16,169 nucleotides of DNA, taken from positions 1 through 16,169 of the forward strand of contig JASCIV010000582.1 in assembly GCA_030374735.1 (NCBI GenBank). The letters are read 5' to 3'. The DNA is from Gracilaria caudata (Eukaryota > Rhodophyta > Florideophyceae > Gracilariales > Gracilariaceae). Below, in pieces: positions 1 to 6,748 of the stretch. Both the position numbers and the translations under genes were made by a program. The notes below the pieces were generated by a model that was not told the DNA's origin, did not search any database, and was given only the letters and a program-made list of their open reading frames with translations. Every line of letters begins with the position of its first letter. Position 1 is the stretch's first letter.

Positions 1-514
1 GCACACGCGCATGCGCTGTGTGTGATGTGTCACACAAGGCGTGTGTGTGTGTGTTGTGTGCGAGTTGTGCAACAAGCTGGCAGTTTTGCGCCAAAAAAAA
101 ACGCGCGCCAAACGCTCGTGCCCGGGGTTGGGGGGCGGTCCCCCCCGGGGGGGGCGACGCAGCAGCAACTGCCGCGAGAAGTGTTGAAAACAACGGCGCG
201 CAGCAAGCACGTGCTGGCGCAGATGCCACCAACCGTCCGTGCCAGCGCACACACGTATGCGCCGTCTCTTCTTCACACCGCGCGCGCGCCGCCCCGCGCC
301 GCGGCGCAGACGGGGGTGGCGGTGAAGCGCGCAGTAGCGCTACCGTCGTACAGCAGGCGCGGCGGGTGGGTGGCACGCCGCGTGGTTTGCTAACAGTAAA
401 AAAAAAAAAAAAGGGCGCCGGGCGCGCAACCTCGTGCAGAGCAACACGCACATTGGCGCGGCGTGGTTGCGCGGCGCTCGGGGGCGGGCGGCGTGCAGTT
501 GGGCCCACTGCGCG
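1..514. other. GC-rich low-complexity upstream region
   Basis: No gene is supported here. The stretch is strongly GC- and CpG-rich, with GT/CA-alternating tracts around 1-60, G and C homopolymers around 125-155 and an uninterrupted run of 15 A at 398-412. Overlapping open frames exist on both strands, but they are made of Arg/Ala/Gly/Pro-rich low-complexity residues and match no family. The simplest reading is promoter and 5' leader of the zinc-finger gene that starts near 515. Confidence 0.5.
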
Positions 515-1099
515 ATGATGGGCGCGTCCATGACATCGCTGACGCCCATTCAATTGTTGTGTCGAGCGTGTGAACTAGCCGCCGCCGAATTCGCCTCTCG
601 TTCCACGCTCTCTGCGTCGCCATCCTCTACATCGTCGTCGTCGTCGTCGTCGTCGTCATCGTCAGCATCACCTTCTCCCTCCTCCTTACAACAAACGCAC
701 ACAAAACGCTCACACAGCGCCACGCACTCTGCGCAAAGCTCGGTACGCACGCTACATTCGCTCGCGTCGTCGTGCTCGAAGAGCACCGCGCGTCGGGCGC
801 GCGCCGCCGCCACCACCGCTGCTCCCACCACCGCTGCCGCCGCCGCCGCCGCCGTGGCGAGTTCCAACAGCTCCAGGCCGTTTGTGTGCAACGTGAGCTC
901 GTGCGCCAAGACGTTTGCGCGCGTGTACAACCTCAAGGCGCACCAGCGCGTGCACTCGCGTGAACGACCTTATGTGTGTGATCGCTGTGACAAGCGCTTT
1001 CGATGGAGAAGTTCGCTCACGTCGCACGCCAAGTTTCATTCCAAGTGCGATTTGCAACAGAGGCAACAGCAACAGCAACAACAGCGCTCGTCTTCGTGA
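515..1099 (+). CDS. Two-finger C2H2 zinc-finger protein, putative DNA-binding regulator
   Basis: The 194-residue product has two adjacent C2H2 zinc fingers near its C terminus. Finger 1 (about residues 122-147) has spacing C-x4-C-x12-H-x3-H; finger 2 (about 153-175) has C-x2-C-x12-H-x3-H. The linker SRERPY resembles the TGEKPY linker of tandem DNA-binding fingers. The N-terminal two thirds is low complexity: a Ser tract encoded by a TCG trinucleotide repeat near 632-656, an Ala tract from GCC repeats near 836-852, and a C-terminal Gln tract from CAA/CAG repeats. Such proteins normally act in the nucleus as sequence-specific transcription regulators; the target is unknown. The open frame extends upstream to a GTG at 434, but the first ATGs are at 515, 518 and 530, so 515 was chosen. 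No nuclear export motif or other domain is seen. It converges with the GLTP gene downstream. Confidence 0.75.
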   Translation: MMGASMTSLTPIQLLCRACELAAAEFASRSTLSASPSSTSSSSSSSSSSSASPSPSSLQQTHTKRSHSATHSAQSSVRTLHSLASSCSKSTARRARAAATTAAPTTAAAAAAAVASSNSSRPFVCNVSSCAKTFARVYNLKAHQRVHSRERPYVCDRCDKRFRWRSSLTSHAKFHSKCDLQQRQQQQQQQRSSS

Positions 1100-1303
1100 C
1101 GATGGAAAAAAGTAAAAGAGAACTGCAGAAAGAAGCTCTATTTTGAAATATCTATTTTGGTAAATTTGTAAACAAAACAAGTAAAAATCCACTGCCAACA
1201 CAAAATTGTTATCATATCGTCAGCACACAAAAAGAAAAAAAAAGTTAGCGCTGTACAAGCGGTAAAAAAAAAAAGTGTAACAACAAAAAGCACAGCAGCG
1301 CGC

Positions 1304-2056
1304 TCACGGCAGCGCGTGCAGCTCATATTCGTCATAATAGTCGTACAAGCGCGCCACAAGCGGCGACATGGAGGAGCCCAATCTGTGCAGATACTGCTGC
1401 TGCTGCTCCTTCTTCACGCCGATGCGCGTCATGAACGCCTCCTTACTCGGCAGCAACAAACACGCGCCCTTCACCGTCTTTCGAATCGTCCACGAGTGAT
1501 GCTGCGCCAGCGCGTCATCGTACGCACTGGACACCGCCCACCTCAACGTGCGTTCACTCGGCGTCAATTTGGAGTGCTTGTCAAACGCACTGCCCAATGT
1601 GACCAACAAGCGATCCGTAAACTTGAGCGCCCACATCAGTCGCAGCAACGTGCGACTGAAACTGGGCGAATCGTCCCACGCAAAGCCGCGCATCGCCGTG
1701 GCGTTCTCGCTCAACTCGTACTGCACCGCGCTCTGCAGATGTGAGTAATGCTGCGGAAGCGTGCTTTGGTAGCGTTTCAACACCACCAGCTTCGACTCCA
1801 CGTCCGACTTGACAAACGAAAACGCCGTGCCCAGCGTGTCGAACAGATAGCACAGCTGTTGCATGGCCGCCACGAACAGCGTGGTGGTCGGTAACGTAGA
1901 CTTGGTGCTTTCGAAATGCTCGCGACATGCCTCAAACGCGCACGTCATTTTCTCAAAGTCAAACATGGTCAGCAGCGCCGGTTGTACCGCGTCGGCGGGG
2001 CACGTTTTGGAAGCGCCGCGTAACGCGTACGAAGTTCGAGAACGGAGATACTCCAT
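1304..2056 (-). CDS. GLTP-domain protein, ceramide-1-phosphate transfer protein-like
   Basis: The 250-residue product matches the all-helical glycolipid transfer protein fold, a cytosolic carrier that moves single sphingolipids between membranes. Headgroup-contact positions can be placed. Asp85 and Lys89 lie in a D-V-E-S-K segment, Arg135 and Arg139 in S-R-T-L-L-R-L, and His187 before S-W. In the family, Asp plus Lys at +4 and two Arg four residues apart characterise ceramide-1-phosphate carriers (human CPTP, plant ACD11), whereas classical GLTP has Asn and Trp for sugars. This suggests a phosphosphingolipid ligand (inference). The segment around 179-212 (A-Y-D-D-A-L-A through L-L-P-S-K-E-A-F) is the other clear family signature. 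A GTG precedes the frame at 2059, but ATG at 2056 is the likely start. Single exon. The C terminus has a short Gln run and an acidic, Tyr-rich end. It is divergent from uS17m upstream. Confidence 0.87.
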   Translation of the reverse strand: MEYLRSRTSYALRGASKTCPADAVQPALLTMFDFEKMTCAFEACREHFESTKSTLPTTTLFVAAMQQLCYLFDTLGTAFSFVKSDVESKLVVLKRYQSTLPQHYSHLQSAVQYELSENATAMRGFAWDDSPSFSRTLLRLMWALKFTDRLLVTLGSAFDKHSKLTPSERTLRWAVSSAYDDALAQHHSWTIRKTVKGACLLLPSKEAFMTRIGVKKEQQQQYLHRLGSSMSPLVARLYDYYDEYELHALP

Positions 2057-2736
2057 CACGTCCGCCCAAAATAATTACCTTCGGTAAAAAAAAAAACAAA
2101 CAAACACACTCACAGCCGCTCAGACGACGAAGACGGCCACTTCTTTTCACGAACAACGCTCGATTCGGCCCTTTTCAATCGCGACGCAAGCAAGAGAACC
2201 GTTAACTAACCCCCGTGGTGTCTCCAAAAAGCGCGCGCTATCAACGCAAGAGAAAAAAAAGATGCGGAATCTTGGCGGGAGCACGCGGCACACCGCGTTT
2301 TTTTTGTGTGGGTGTGTGCGACGCAGCAGCTTTGTATATGTGGTTGCTGTCAACGGTGGGGGGGGACGGACGCGACTGGCGCTGACGTGGACGTTGTGAA
2401 CGCGCATGTTGATAGCGCGCAGCACGCTGTTTATGGCCACGCGCGGGAGCGCGCGCGCGCAGTGGCGTGCTTTGATTGGACGCGAGCGCCGAGCGCTGTT
2501 TGGCGTGTTTTGTTGGCACGCGGTTTGCACGTGCGGCCTGCGTGCGGCCTGCGTGCGCGCTACGTGTCACGCGTGGCCACGCCCGACAACTGCGCACACC
2601 GTGAAAAGTGTTCAACTCGTTTTTGAGCATGGTTGGCCAAATTTGGGCATGGCCTGTACCGTCGTACCTTTGGTGCCGTCGCCCTTGGCGCCGAACGTTT
2701 GTTTGTTTGCGTTGGCAGAGAAAGCGTTTGGCCGCG
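2057..2736. promoter_or_regulatory. Divergent intergenic region between GLTP and uS17m genes
   Basis: About 680 bases separate two start codons that point away from each other, so this is probably a shared two-way promoter region. It has an A11 run at 2086-2096 (T11 on the GLTP sense strand, about 30 bases before its ATG), CpG/GCGC-rich blocks near 2440-2460, and an ATTGG (inverted CCAAT) at 2475-2479. Open frames here are low-complexity shadows. An in-frame ATG at 2629 could extend uS17m by 36 residues. Confidence 0.4.
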
Positions 2737-3342
2737 ATGCAGCGCCTTTGCTCGCTGCTTCCGAGCCATGCATCGCGATCTGCATCGCGCTCGTTTGTGC
2801 CACGCTGCCTGAGCACCACATCCACCGCGTCGCCGTCCAACACACCCTCGCAGCACACACAAACAGTACCCGAGTATCACACGCAGCGTCGCGCCGTATA
2901 TCGGCTGCCGTTTTACGGCGCGCCGCACACGCAGCTCGAGCAGCTCTCCGCCGAGCAGCTGCGCGCCACGCTGCGCGCGTACGGCGCGCTTGTTCGGCCG
3001 CGCGACGACGAGCGCACGTTATTGCAGCGCTTGTGCGCGCTGACGAATGCCCAGTATCGACCGGCGCAACTGTGTATTGAGGGCGTTGTTGTGTCCAATC
3101 GTATGGACAAGAGCGTGGTGGTAGCGGCGAGACGCATGTGTTTTTCGGACAAGTTGCAGAAGAGGTATCATAAAACGAGACGATTTATGGCGCACGATGA
3201 ATTCAATTTGTGTCGAGAGGGTGATCGCGTGCTCATTCGGAGTTGTCGCTTGTTGAGTAAGAGAAAGTCGCATGTGGTGGTTCTTAATTACGGAGATGCT
3301 ACAAGACCGGGTGTTGATCAACGTTCTATTCAAACTGTATAA
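2737..3342 (+). CDS. Mitochondrial small-subunit ribosomal protein uS17m with SAP-like N-terminal segment
   Basis: The 201-residue product ends in a uS17 (S17) OB-fold domain at about residues 112-186. It has the start G-V-V-V-S-N-R-M-D-K-S-V-V-V and the signature G-D-R-V-L-I-x4-R-L-L-S-K-R-K. uS17 binds 16S-type rRNA early in small-subunit assembly. The first ~35 residues are rich in Arg, Ser, Leu and Thr without acidic residues, as in a mitochondrial presequence, so the mitochondrion is the likely site. Between them, about residues 64-103, lies a helix-turn-helix stretch resembling a SAP motif, which is not part of bacterial S17. The start at 2737 gives a clean presequence; an in-frame ATG at 2629 would add a Trp/Arg-rich extension. 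An AATAAA polyadenylation signal (3344-3349) follows the stop almost at once. The MARVEL gene on the other strand ends 17 bases away. Confidence 0.9.
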   Translation: MQRLCSLLPSHASRSASRSFVPRCLSTTSTASPSNTPSQHTQTVPEYHTQRRAVYRLPFYGAPHTQLEQLSAEQLRATLRAYGALVRPRDDERTLLQRLCALTNAQYRPAQLCIEGVVVSNRMDKSVVVAARRMCFSDKLQKRYHKTRRFMAHDEFNLCREGDRVLIRSCRLLSKRKSHVVVLNYGDATRPGVDQRSIQTV

Positions 3343-3343
3343 A

Positions 3344-3349
3344 AATAAA
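3344..3349 (+). terminator. Polyadenylation signal AATAAA of the uS17m gene
   Basis: AATAAA lies two bases after the uS17m stop codon and is followed by an A-rich run. The next gene, on the opposite strand, has its stop at 3360-3362, so cleavage downstream of this signal must fall inside that gene's last exon. The two transcripts should overlap at their 3' ends. Confidence 0.45.
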
Positions 3350-3359
3350 AAAAGTAAAA

Positions 3360-4056
3360 TCACGCGCGATACGAGGAGCCGTCGTCGTACGAGCGATATG
3401 ATCGTTCGCCTTCGGTTTCGGACATGCGGTATTCAAACGTCTTTGGACCTTTGCTTCCGATGTATGCGGAGATTAAACTCATGAGGAATAACATCCATGC
3501 GAACGCTACGGGTACGTTTGAGGGTGAGGGTGCTCTTGATGACTTTGTGGCCGTCAGAGTGATGCTACCCACAAACTGTGTTTTGAGTGTTGTGTCATGT
3601 TTCTCGGTCAGTATGCGTGCTTTTTTTGTGTCTTTTAAATGTTGTTGCTGCACTTACCCACCACAGAGCGAGCCACGAGAAAATGATAAACTCCACGTTG
3701 GCCGGTAATTGAATGTTGGAGCAATAGTCTAGAAAGTACCATATGATGGTGATGGACAGCACCACAAACGCCACCGCAGCCCAAGCCACCTGTTTTATGC
3801 ATGCACCAGGTGTTTTGGTTAGTTTCTCATATGCGAGTTGTGCTTTGTAATGTTACCAAAAGAAAAAAAAGCAACGTACACCGTATTCACATCGACTTCG
3901 ACCCACATTCGCGTTGAACAGACAAATGTCCTCAAACGTGCCGTTCACAGTTGGAGCCTGTACCGCCAGTTGGCTCGGAAAGATCCCCATGATCACCGTC
4001 GTCCATATCCATTCGATCATGTAAAGAATGATTCGACTGCATTCCAAACAACCCAT
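3360..4056 (-). CDS. Three-exon MARVEL-type four-helix membrane protein
   Basis: Three exons give a 174-residue protein: exon 1 4056-3880 (59 codons), exon 2 3789-3658 (44 codons), exon 3 3575-3360 (71 codons plus stop). Both introns are phase 0 with GT-AG ends. Hydrophobic segments lie near residues 10-26, 60-79, 90-112 and 124-143, with short loops and a hydrophilic Ser/Tyr/Arg-rich cytosolic tail. The fourth helix begins A-F-A-W, and the third has the aromatic L-A-L-W-W run typical of MARVEL-family tetraspans. These act in membrane apposition, vesicle traffic or eisosome-like domains. The N terminus M-G-C-L-E-C could be acylated on Gly2/Cys3 (inference). None of the open frames alone encodes all four helices; splicing is needed. 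The exact function is unknown. Confidence 0.78.
3576..3657 (-). other. Intron 2 of the MARVEL-type gene (82 nt)
   Basis: On the minus strand the intron starts GTAAGTG, close to the ideal eukaryotic donor, and ends ACACAG. A TACTGAC branch-site-like motif lies about 30 bases before the acceptor. It joins Trp and Phe codons in phase 0 and restores a continuous third transmembrane helix. Confidence 0.85.
3790..3879 (-). other. Intron 1 of the MARVEL-type gene (90 nt)
   Basis: On the minus strand the intron starts GTACGT right after a Gly codon (GGT) and ends AAACAG. It contains a T-rich stretch near its 5' end. Removing it joins ...E-Y-G to V-A-W-A-A-V in phase 0, opening the second transmembrane helix. 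A GTG two bases earlier (3881) is a possible alternative donor but would break the frame. Confidence 0.75.
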
Positions 4057-4362
4057 TGTGTGTGTGTTTTGTACGCGTGCTCGCTAAGCTGTAGCACGGA
4101 GACAGAGGTGAAGTGGCGTTTTTTTTAAAAAAGGTGCGAAAGCGTGGGCATGAAGCACGGGGAAAAGCGCACTACGAAGAAGCAGACGCTTGGGCGCAGC
4201 TACCTACATTGCGAATGACGGCTTGGAGACAAGACTCGAGAGATTGTGCGTTTGGGCGCGATGGAGAGGTGGTTTTACCGTTACGATGATGCACAGCTCT
4301 TTTTTTTAACCAGGCTGTTGTGTAAAATTCGCTTTTTGGCCCGTGATAGACATGAGCGTGAC
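4057..4362. promoter_or_regulatory. Upstream region of the MARVEL gene (-) and tRNA-Arg (+)
   Basis: This 306-base stretch holds no supported gene. It separates the MARVEL gene start on the minus strand from the first tRNA gene on the plus strand, so it should hold the Pol II promoter of the former. CA/GT alternation directly precedes the MARVEL ATG, and T-runs occur near 4120-4127 and 4301-4308. I see no TATA box. Confidence 0.35.
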
Positions 4363-4435
4363 GGCCCCGTGGCGTAATGGATAACGCGTCAGACTTCGGA
4401 TCTGAAGATTGTGGGTTCGAGTCCCATCGGGGTCG
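4363..4435 (+). tRNA. tRNA-Arg (anticodon UCG), copy 1
   Basis: A full cloverleaf can be drawn. The 7-base-pair acceptor stem pairs GGCCCCG with CGGGGTC, with one G-U pair and discriminator G. The D arm contains the TGGCGTAATGG A-box. The anticodon stem TCAGA/TCTGA encloses loop CTTCGGA with anticodon TCG at 4396-4398, and the T arm carries the B-box GGGTTCGAGTCCC. There is no intron and no encoded CCA, as expected for a nuclear gene. It reads CGA codons (and possibly other CGN by wobble). All 73 bases are identical to the copy at 6533-6605. Confidence 0.97.
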
Positions 4436-4444
4436 CTTCAGTAC

Positions 4445-4452
4445 TTTTTTTT
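4445..4452 (+). terminator. RNA polymerase III terminator after tRNA-Arg copy 1
   Basis: A run of eight T starts ten bases after the mature tRNA end, the standard Pol III stop signal. Confidence 0.85.
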
Positions 4453-4475
4453 CTAACCTGTTTAAAACACGCCGT

Positions 4476-4537
4476 GACAGCCTGTCAAGCTATCACAAGT
4501 GATAGTACAAGGGTATCTCTGACAGCTCAAGAGCTGT
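4476..4537. repeat. Cluster of three short dyad repeats
   Basis: Three inverted repeats follow each other in 62 bases: GACAG-C-CTGTC (4476-4486), CTATCAC-AA-GTGATAG (4490-4505) and ACAGCTC-AA-GAGCTGT (4522-4537). The last two have the same build, a 7-base arm with AA centre, and lie exactly 32 bases apart. Two-base centres fit binding sites for dimeric proteins better than RNA hairpins. They lie in the presumed promoter/leader of the 4716 gene. Confidence 0.4.
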
Positions 4538-4715
4538 GTGTTTGGGGTCGAAGAAGCGCATCATCTTCCGCGATCATCCGTGTGGAATACATCGCTCACC
4601 GTTTTGTCAACGCCGCTCTCGGGAACAGTCGCCATCCATTCGTGAACGCCGTGTATCATCCAACCCATCGTTTGCATCATTCGGGGCAACACCACGCCCA
4701 TCCTCTTTTGTTGAC

Positions 4716-6290
4716 ATGGAACATTCACAAAATGTGCACCCGGAGGATGTGATTCAGAGTCGTGTCATGGACGCGCAACGACTCGCCGCCACCGAAAACT
4801 ACCCCGAATACACGTTCAGTCTGGAGTTTGACAACCTCTTACTCGAGGAAGTTTACCGCTGCAAAATTCACCGCACGTGCGACGCGAGTCAACTGGAATC
4901 TTTTGAAATTCTGTTGGACAACTTCCTTGGAACCAAGAAGCTTGGTTTGACCGAGTTCAGTGCGCTCCATGGAGGATATCTCAAACATCAAGATTACCCC
5001 ACCGTTCTGCATCTACAACATCGCTACGTAACACTACTCCAATCGCATGAACATCACCAGAGTTGGATACCAAAGTCGCCAGAGGTCGCAGCCCTTCTTT
5101 TGCGACGAGACAAGTTCTTGCGACTTCTGAAACAGCAGTTGCAGAAGAGCAATATTCAAGTCGCTCTGTACGATCCCAACAAGCCCCGTTCAGAAGACAA
5201 ACCAGAGGACAAATCGGAAGCCAAATCGCCTGTTGCAGTCAACGCCGTCAGGGTTCGAGGAAGAGGCGCCCCTAAACTGGGTCGAAAACCGTTAAAGGAC
5301 AAATCGTTCTACGTGAAGAAACGAGGGGAGCTCAAATTACCCACCCCGAGGAAAAGCCTGCCACGACGAAAAACAAGAAAGGACGTGTCGTATGCGGAGG
5401 AAGTGATGGTGGAGTTGGATTTTCCGCAACGCGAACCAGTGAAGCAACGCCCGAAACCGCATCCTCAACAATCACCCGCTCGTTCTGCGAATCACGCCAA
5501 CTTGGCGTATCGAAAGTCCGTAGACGCTTCCTCATCAAGTCCGTTCCCGCTGCTGTTGGGTGACTCGCAAGCGTTCAAGCCCAACAACAGACACGGGATC
5601 AGTCCAACTTCGCCGCCACATCTGCCACCAAGTCGGTTATCAGGTATTACAAAGCCTTCCTCTCAAACGCATCTGACGCCACTCGCCAAGCATTTCCCCA
5701 TGAGTGCTCAAAGAGATGTGTTGAGTACACCAGTCGACTCTCCGCGTTTTCGTCCCAATCAGATGGCCGCAAAAGAGCCTATTGATGTCGATGACCCTGT
5801 CAACACGCAGGGCTTTGTCCACGGTGAAGATGTGAAAGTGGAACTGGCAATCCATTCACCCCCGGAAACGCCTCAATCAACCGAAGCCAGAATCAACGAA
5901 ATGGTGCAGAAACTCGTAAACATGGAGGCGTCGCTTACAAGCTGGAATCGAAACGTGGAGAACGCAATGGGCAACATACAAGGTCGAATGCATGTGTTCG
6001 AGCAGGTTGTGCAAATGAACATGGCAAGTATGCAGACGGGCCTGCGGACAGACATGGAAACCATACGTTTGGAGATGAGGAAAATGCATTCAGACAAGCG
6101 AAGAGGCAGGGAAAACGTGGGTTCTGGGATGGAGACGGTGAACGATGGGCATTGTGGTTCAGATGTTGGGGATTCGAGCGCAACCCCAAATGCAGAACAT
6201 GCAGACGCAAAGGACCGTGTCCCCACGTTTTCGACGTTCCTAACGTCGTTCCCAACACGTATAAGAAATGTGCTTTTCCCTGGCTTATAA
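4716..6290 (+). CDS. Unrecognised 524-residue protein with basic linker and C-terminal coiled coil, probably nuclear
   Basis: I do not recognise the family. The N-terminal ~145 residues look folded and helical, with many Leu, His and aromatic residues. Residues 155-260 are strongly basic, with an AT-hook-like R-G-R-G-x4-G-R-K-P patch near 181-192. Residues 245-390 are Pro/Ser-rich and disordered-looking, with several S/T-P sites, including TPRK (210-213) and SPRFR (342-346), which fit cyclin-dependent kinase consensus. A hydrophobic-acidic P-I-D-V-D-D (355-360) resembles a SUMO-interacting motif, and V-K-V-E (373-376) fits the sumoylation consensus. Residues about 390-457 form heptad-like coiled coil. 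Together this suggests a chromatin or nuclear scaffold protein (inference). The open frame extends upstream to a GTG at 4536, but the first ATG is at 4716. Single exon, bracketed by two identical tRNA-Arg genes. Confidence 0.75.
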   Translation: MEHSQNVHPEDVIQSRVMDAQRLAATENYPEYTFSLEFDNLLLEEVYRCKIHRTCDASQLESFEILLDNFLGTKKLGLTEFSALHGGYLKHQDYPTVLHLQHRYVTLLQSHEHHQSWIPKSPEVAALLLRRDKFLRLLKQQLQKSNIQVALYDPNKPRSEDKPEDKSEAKSPVAVNAVRVRGRGAPKLGRKPLKDKSFYVKKRGELKLPTPRKSLPRRKTRKDVSYAEEVMVELDFPQREPVKQRPKPHPQQSPARSANHANLAYRKSVDASSSSPFPLLLGDSQAFKPNNRHGISPTSPPHLPPSRLSGITKPSSQTHLTPLAKHFPMSAQRDVLSTPVDSPRFRPNQMAAKEPIDVDDPVNTQGFVHGEDVKVELAIHSPPETPQSTEARINEMVQKLVNMEASLTSWNRNVENAMGNIQGRMHVFEQVVQMNMASMQTGLRTDMETIRLEMRKMHSDKRRGRENVGSGMETVNDGHCGSDVGDSSATPNAEHADAKDRVPTFSTFLTSFPTRIRNVLFPGL

Positions 6291-6532
6291 GTAGTTCGAG
6301 GAGTACTTTGTAAAGGACGCAGACGAAGCAACAATGTAATCCTTTTGCCTTGCAACTTCAGATACAAAGGTGATGTTAAGAGGGTTAATCCTCTTATCCC
6401 TCGTTGCACTTGCGGTTACAGAGAGAACAAGAGTAACCAAGTTGGAGACTTGGACACTTAGTGGTGGTTTCCATAAAAATTTGGATGGCAATAAATCTTC
6501 CGAGAAAAAGTGACCAACGGTAGTCAAGGCCT

Positions 6533-6605
6533 GGCCCCGTGGCGTAATGGATAACGCGTCAGACTTCGGATCTGAAGATTGTGGGTTCGAGTCCCATCGG
6601 GGTCG
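6533..6605 (+). tRNA. tRNA-Arg (anticodon UCG), copy 2
   Basis: This is base-for-base identical over 73 nt to the copy at 4363-4435, with the same cloverleaf, A and B boxes and TCG anticodon. The identity stops at the tRNA edges: flanks are CCT before and ACGAAAA after, unlike the first copy. Same strand, 2170 bases downstream of copy 1. Confidence 0.97.
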
Positions 6606-6613
6606 ACGAAAAA

Positions 6614-6618
6614 TTTTT
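6614..6618 (+). terminator. RNA polymerase III terminator after tRNA-Arg copy 2
   Basis: A run of five T begins nine bases after the tRNA end. It is shorter than the eight-T run behind copy 1 but sufficient for Pol III in most eukaryotes. Confidence 0.7.
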
Positions 6619-6748
6619 CCGTAAATCTTTCTTTTGCTTTTTAAGCTTTACGTGGAGCAGTTCAAAATGAATGTTCAACTTCGCATCCCTCTTTCTTTGT
6701 TCTCTTTCACTTCTATCTTTCTCGCTTCTTCCGTTCGTGTCTCAAAGT

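Noticed and set aside
434..514. N-terminal extension of the zinc-finger protein
   Set aside because: The extended frame starts with GTG, not ATG; the first in-frame ATG is at 515.
18..623. Several overlapping open frames on both strands at the window start
   Set aside because: Low-complexity Ala/Arg/Gly/Pro products, caused by GC-rich sequence with few stop codons; no ATG-led frame resembles a protein family.
1304..1928. Plus- and minus-strand frames overlapping the GLTP gene
   Set aside because: Shadows of a clearly recognisable GLTP domain in another frame.
2241..2928. Long minus- and plus-strand frames around the uS17m start
   Set aside because: Arg/Ala/Cys-rich shadows in GC-rich DNA; no family resemblance, and they overlap the uS17m presequence region.
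5873..6527. Minus-strand frames over the end of the 524-residue gene
   Set aside because: Antisense shadows of the coiled coil; the overlapping plus frame has heptad structure and a full-length ORF.
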